The notes under the pieces were generated by a model. That model worked only from the letters and a program-made list of their open reading frames with translations. It was not told where the DNA came from and ran no database searches. From Flagellimonas pelagia (GTDB taxonomy: Bacteria > Bacteroidota > Bacteroidia > Flavobacteriales > Flavobacteriaceae), in NCBI RefSeq assembly GCF_003584135.1, contig NZ_QXFI01000018.1, forward strand, positions 235,255 to 299,254: a stretch of DNA of 64,000 nt. The letters run 5' to 3'. The position numbers and the translations under genes were made by a program. Shown here piece by piece: positions 63,968-64,000 of the stretch; within the stretch, counting starts at the first letter, position 1; every line of letters starts with the position of its first letter.

Positions 63968-64000
63968 CTCTTAACTGGTTGTCCATTTTTTTGTTGCAAG

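Larger units (their letters stand above)
62728..63985 (+). mobile_element. IS3-family insertion sequence, degenerate
   Basis: About 1258 bases. Ends TGGACATTGAGAAAAGAG (left) and TGGACAACCAGTTAAGAG (right, complement) give imperfect inverted repeats. orfA and the front of orfB carry frameshifts. Different from the IS at 46571 and from the one at 32018, though all are IS3-type. No target duplication evident. Right border of the sulfatase locus. Confidence 0.75.

Noticed and set aside
46571..63985. Composite transposon made by the two flanking IS copies
   Set aside because: Their terminal repeats and transposases differ and both are defective.
1..64000. CRISPR array or Cas genes
   Set aside because: No regularly spaced repeats and no Cas-like proteins were seen.

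Overview
The window is a stretch of a Flavobacteriaceae-type (Bacteroidota) chromosome, probably from a marine bacterium. The evidence is two SusC/SusD pairs, a long type III glutamine synthetase beside a GSII-type enzyme, flavobacterial promoters of the form TTG-N18/20-TAnnTTTG (clearest at glnII and the tRNA), absence of strong Shine-Dalgarno sequences, and sulfatase genes. Genus cannot be set from this sequence alone.

Region 1 (1-8213) is a maltodextrin/starch utilisation locus: susD (cut by the window edge) and susC leftward, then lacI-type regulator, MFS sugar symporter and a GH13 neopullulanase/cyclomaltodextrinase rightward. Region 2 (8340-25800) is mostly core genes: pyrF, prfA, purM, apt, two unrelated glutamine synthetases back to back, a Ca/Na exchanger and a BlaI/M56 sensor pair with tandem operators. 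Set among them is a five-gene envelope redox operon (Rieske, thioredoxin-like, ApbE, DUF4266, DUF3570) and an AT-rich two-gene ABC unit. Region 3 (25725-33976) is a mobilizable element attached to tRNA-Arg(ACG): serine recombinase whose last codons lie inside the tRNA, Fic protein, PC4-like protein, HicAB, MobC and relaxase with a nested coiled-coil ORF, an oriT-like region, and an apparently intact IS3-family element. Its right end was not located.

Region 4 (33977-37368) is a decayed ABC-permease/M1-aminopeptidase-like gene with one in-frame amber codon and one frameshift, next to the last ~30 codons of its ABC ATPase. Region 5 (37661-46242) is a complete RND efflux operon with a divergent TetR regulator, a frameshifted LpxL-type acyltransferase and a second TetR gene. 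Region 6 (46571-63985) is a second polysaccharide-type locus under ECF sigma/FecR control (sigma, FecR, STN-containing SusC, SusD, sulfatase, esterase, aldose epimerase leftward; sulfatase, lipoprotein hydrolase, CE1-like esterase rightward). It has no recognisable glycoside hydrolase or lyase in the window and is bracketed by two different, degenerate IS3-family copies.

The items most worth a second look are the ApbE-linked redox operon, the nested ORF in the relaxase gene, the recombinase/tRNA overlap, the tandem BlaI operators with the TonB-plug-like tail of the M56 protein, and the hydrolase-free sulfatase/esterase locus.
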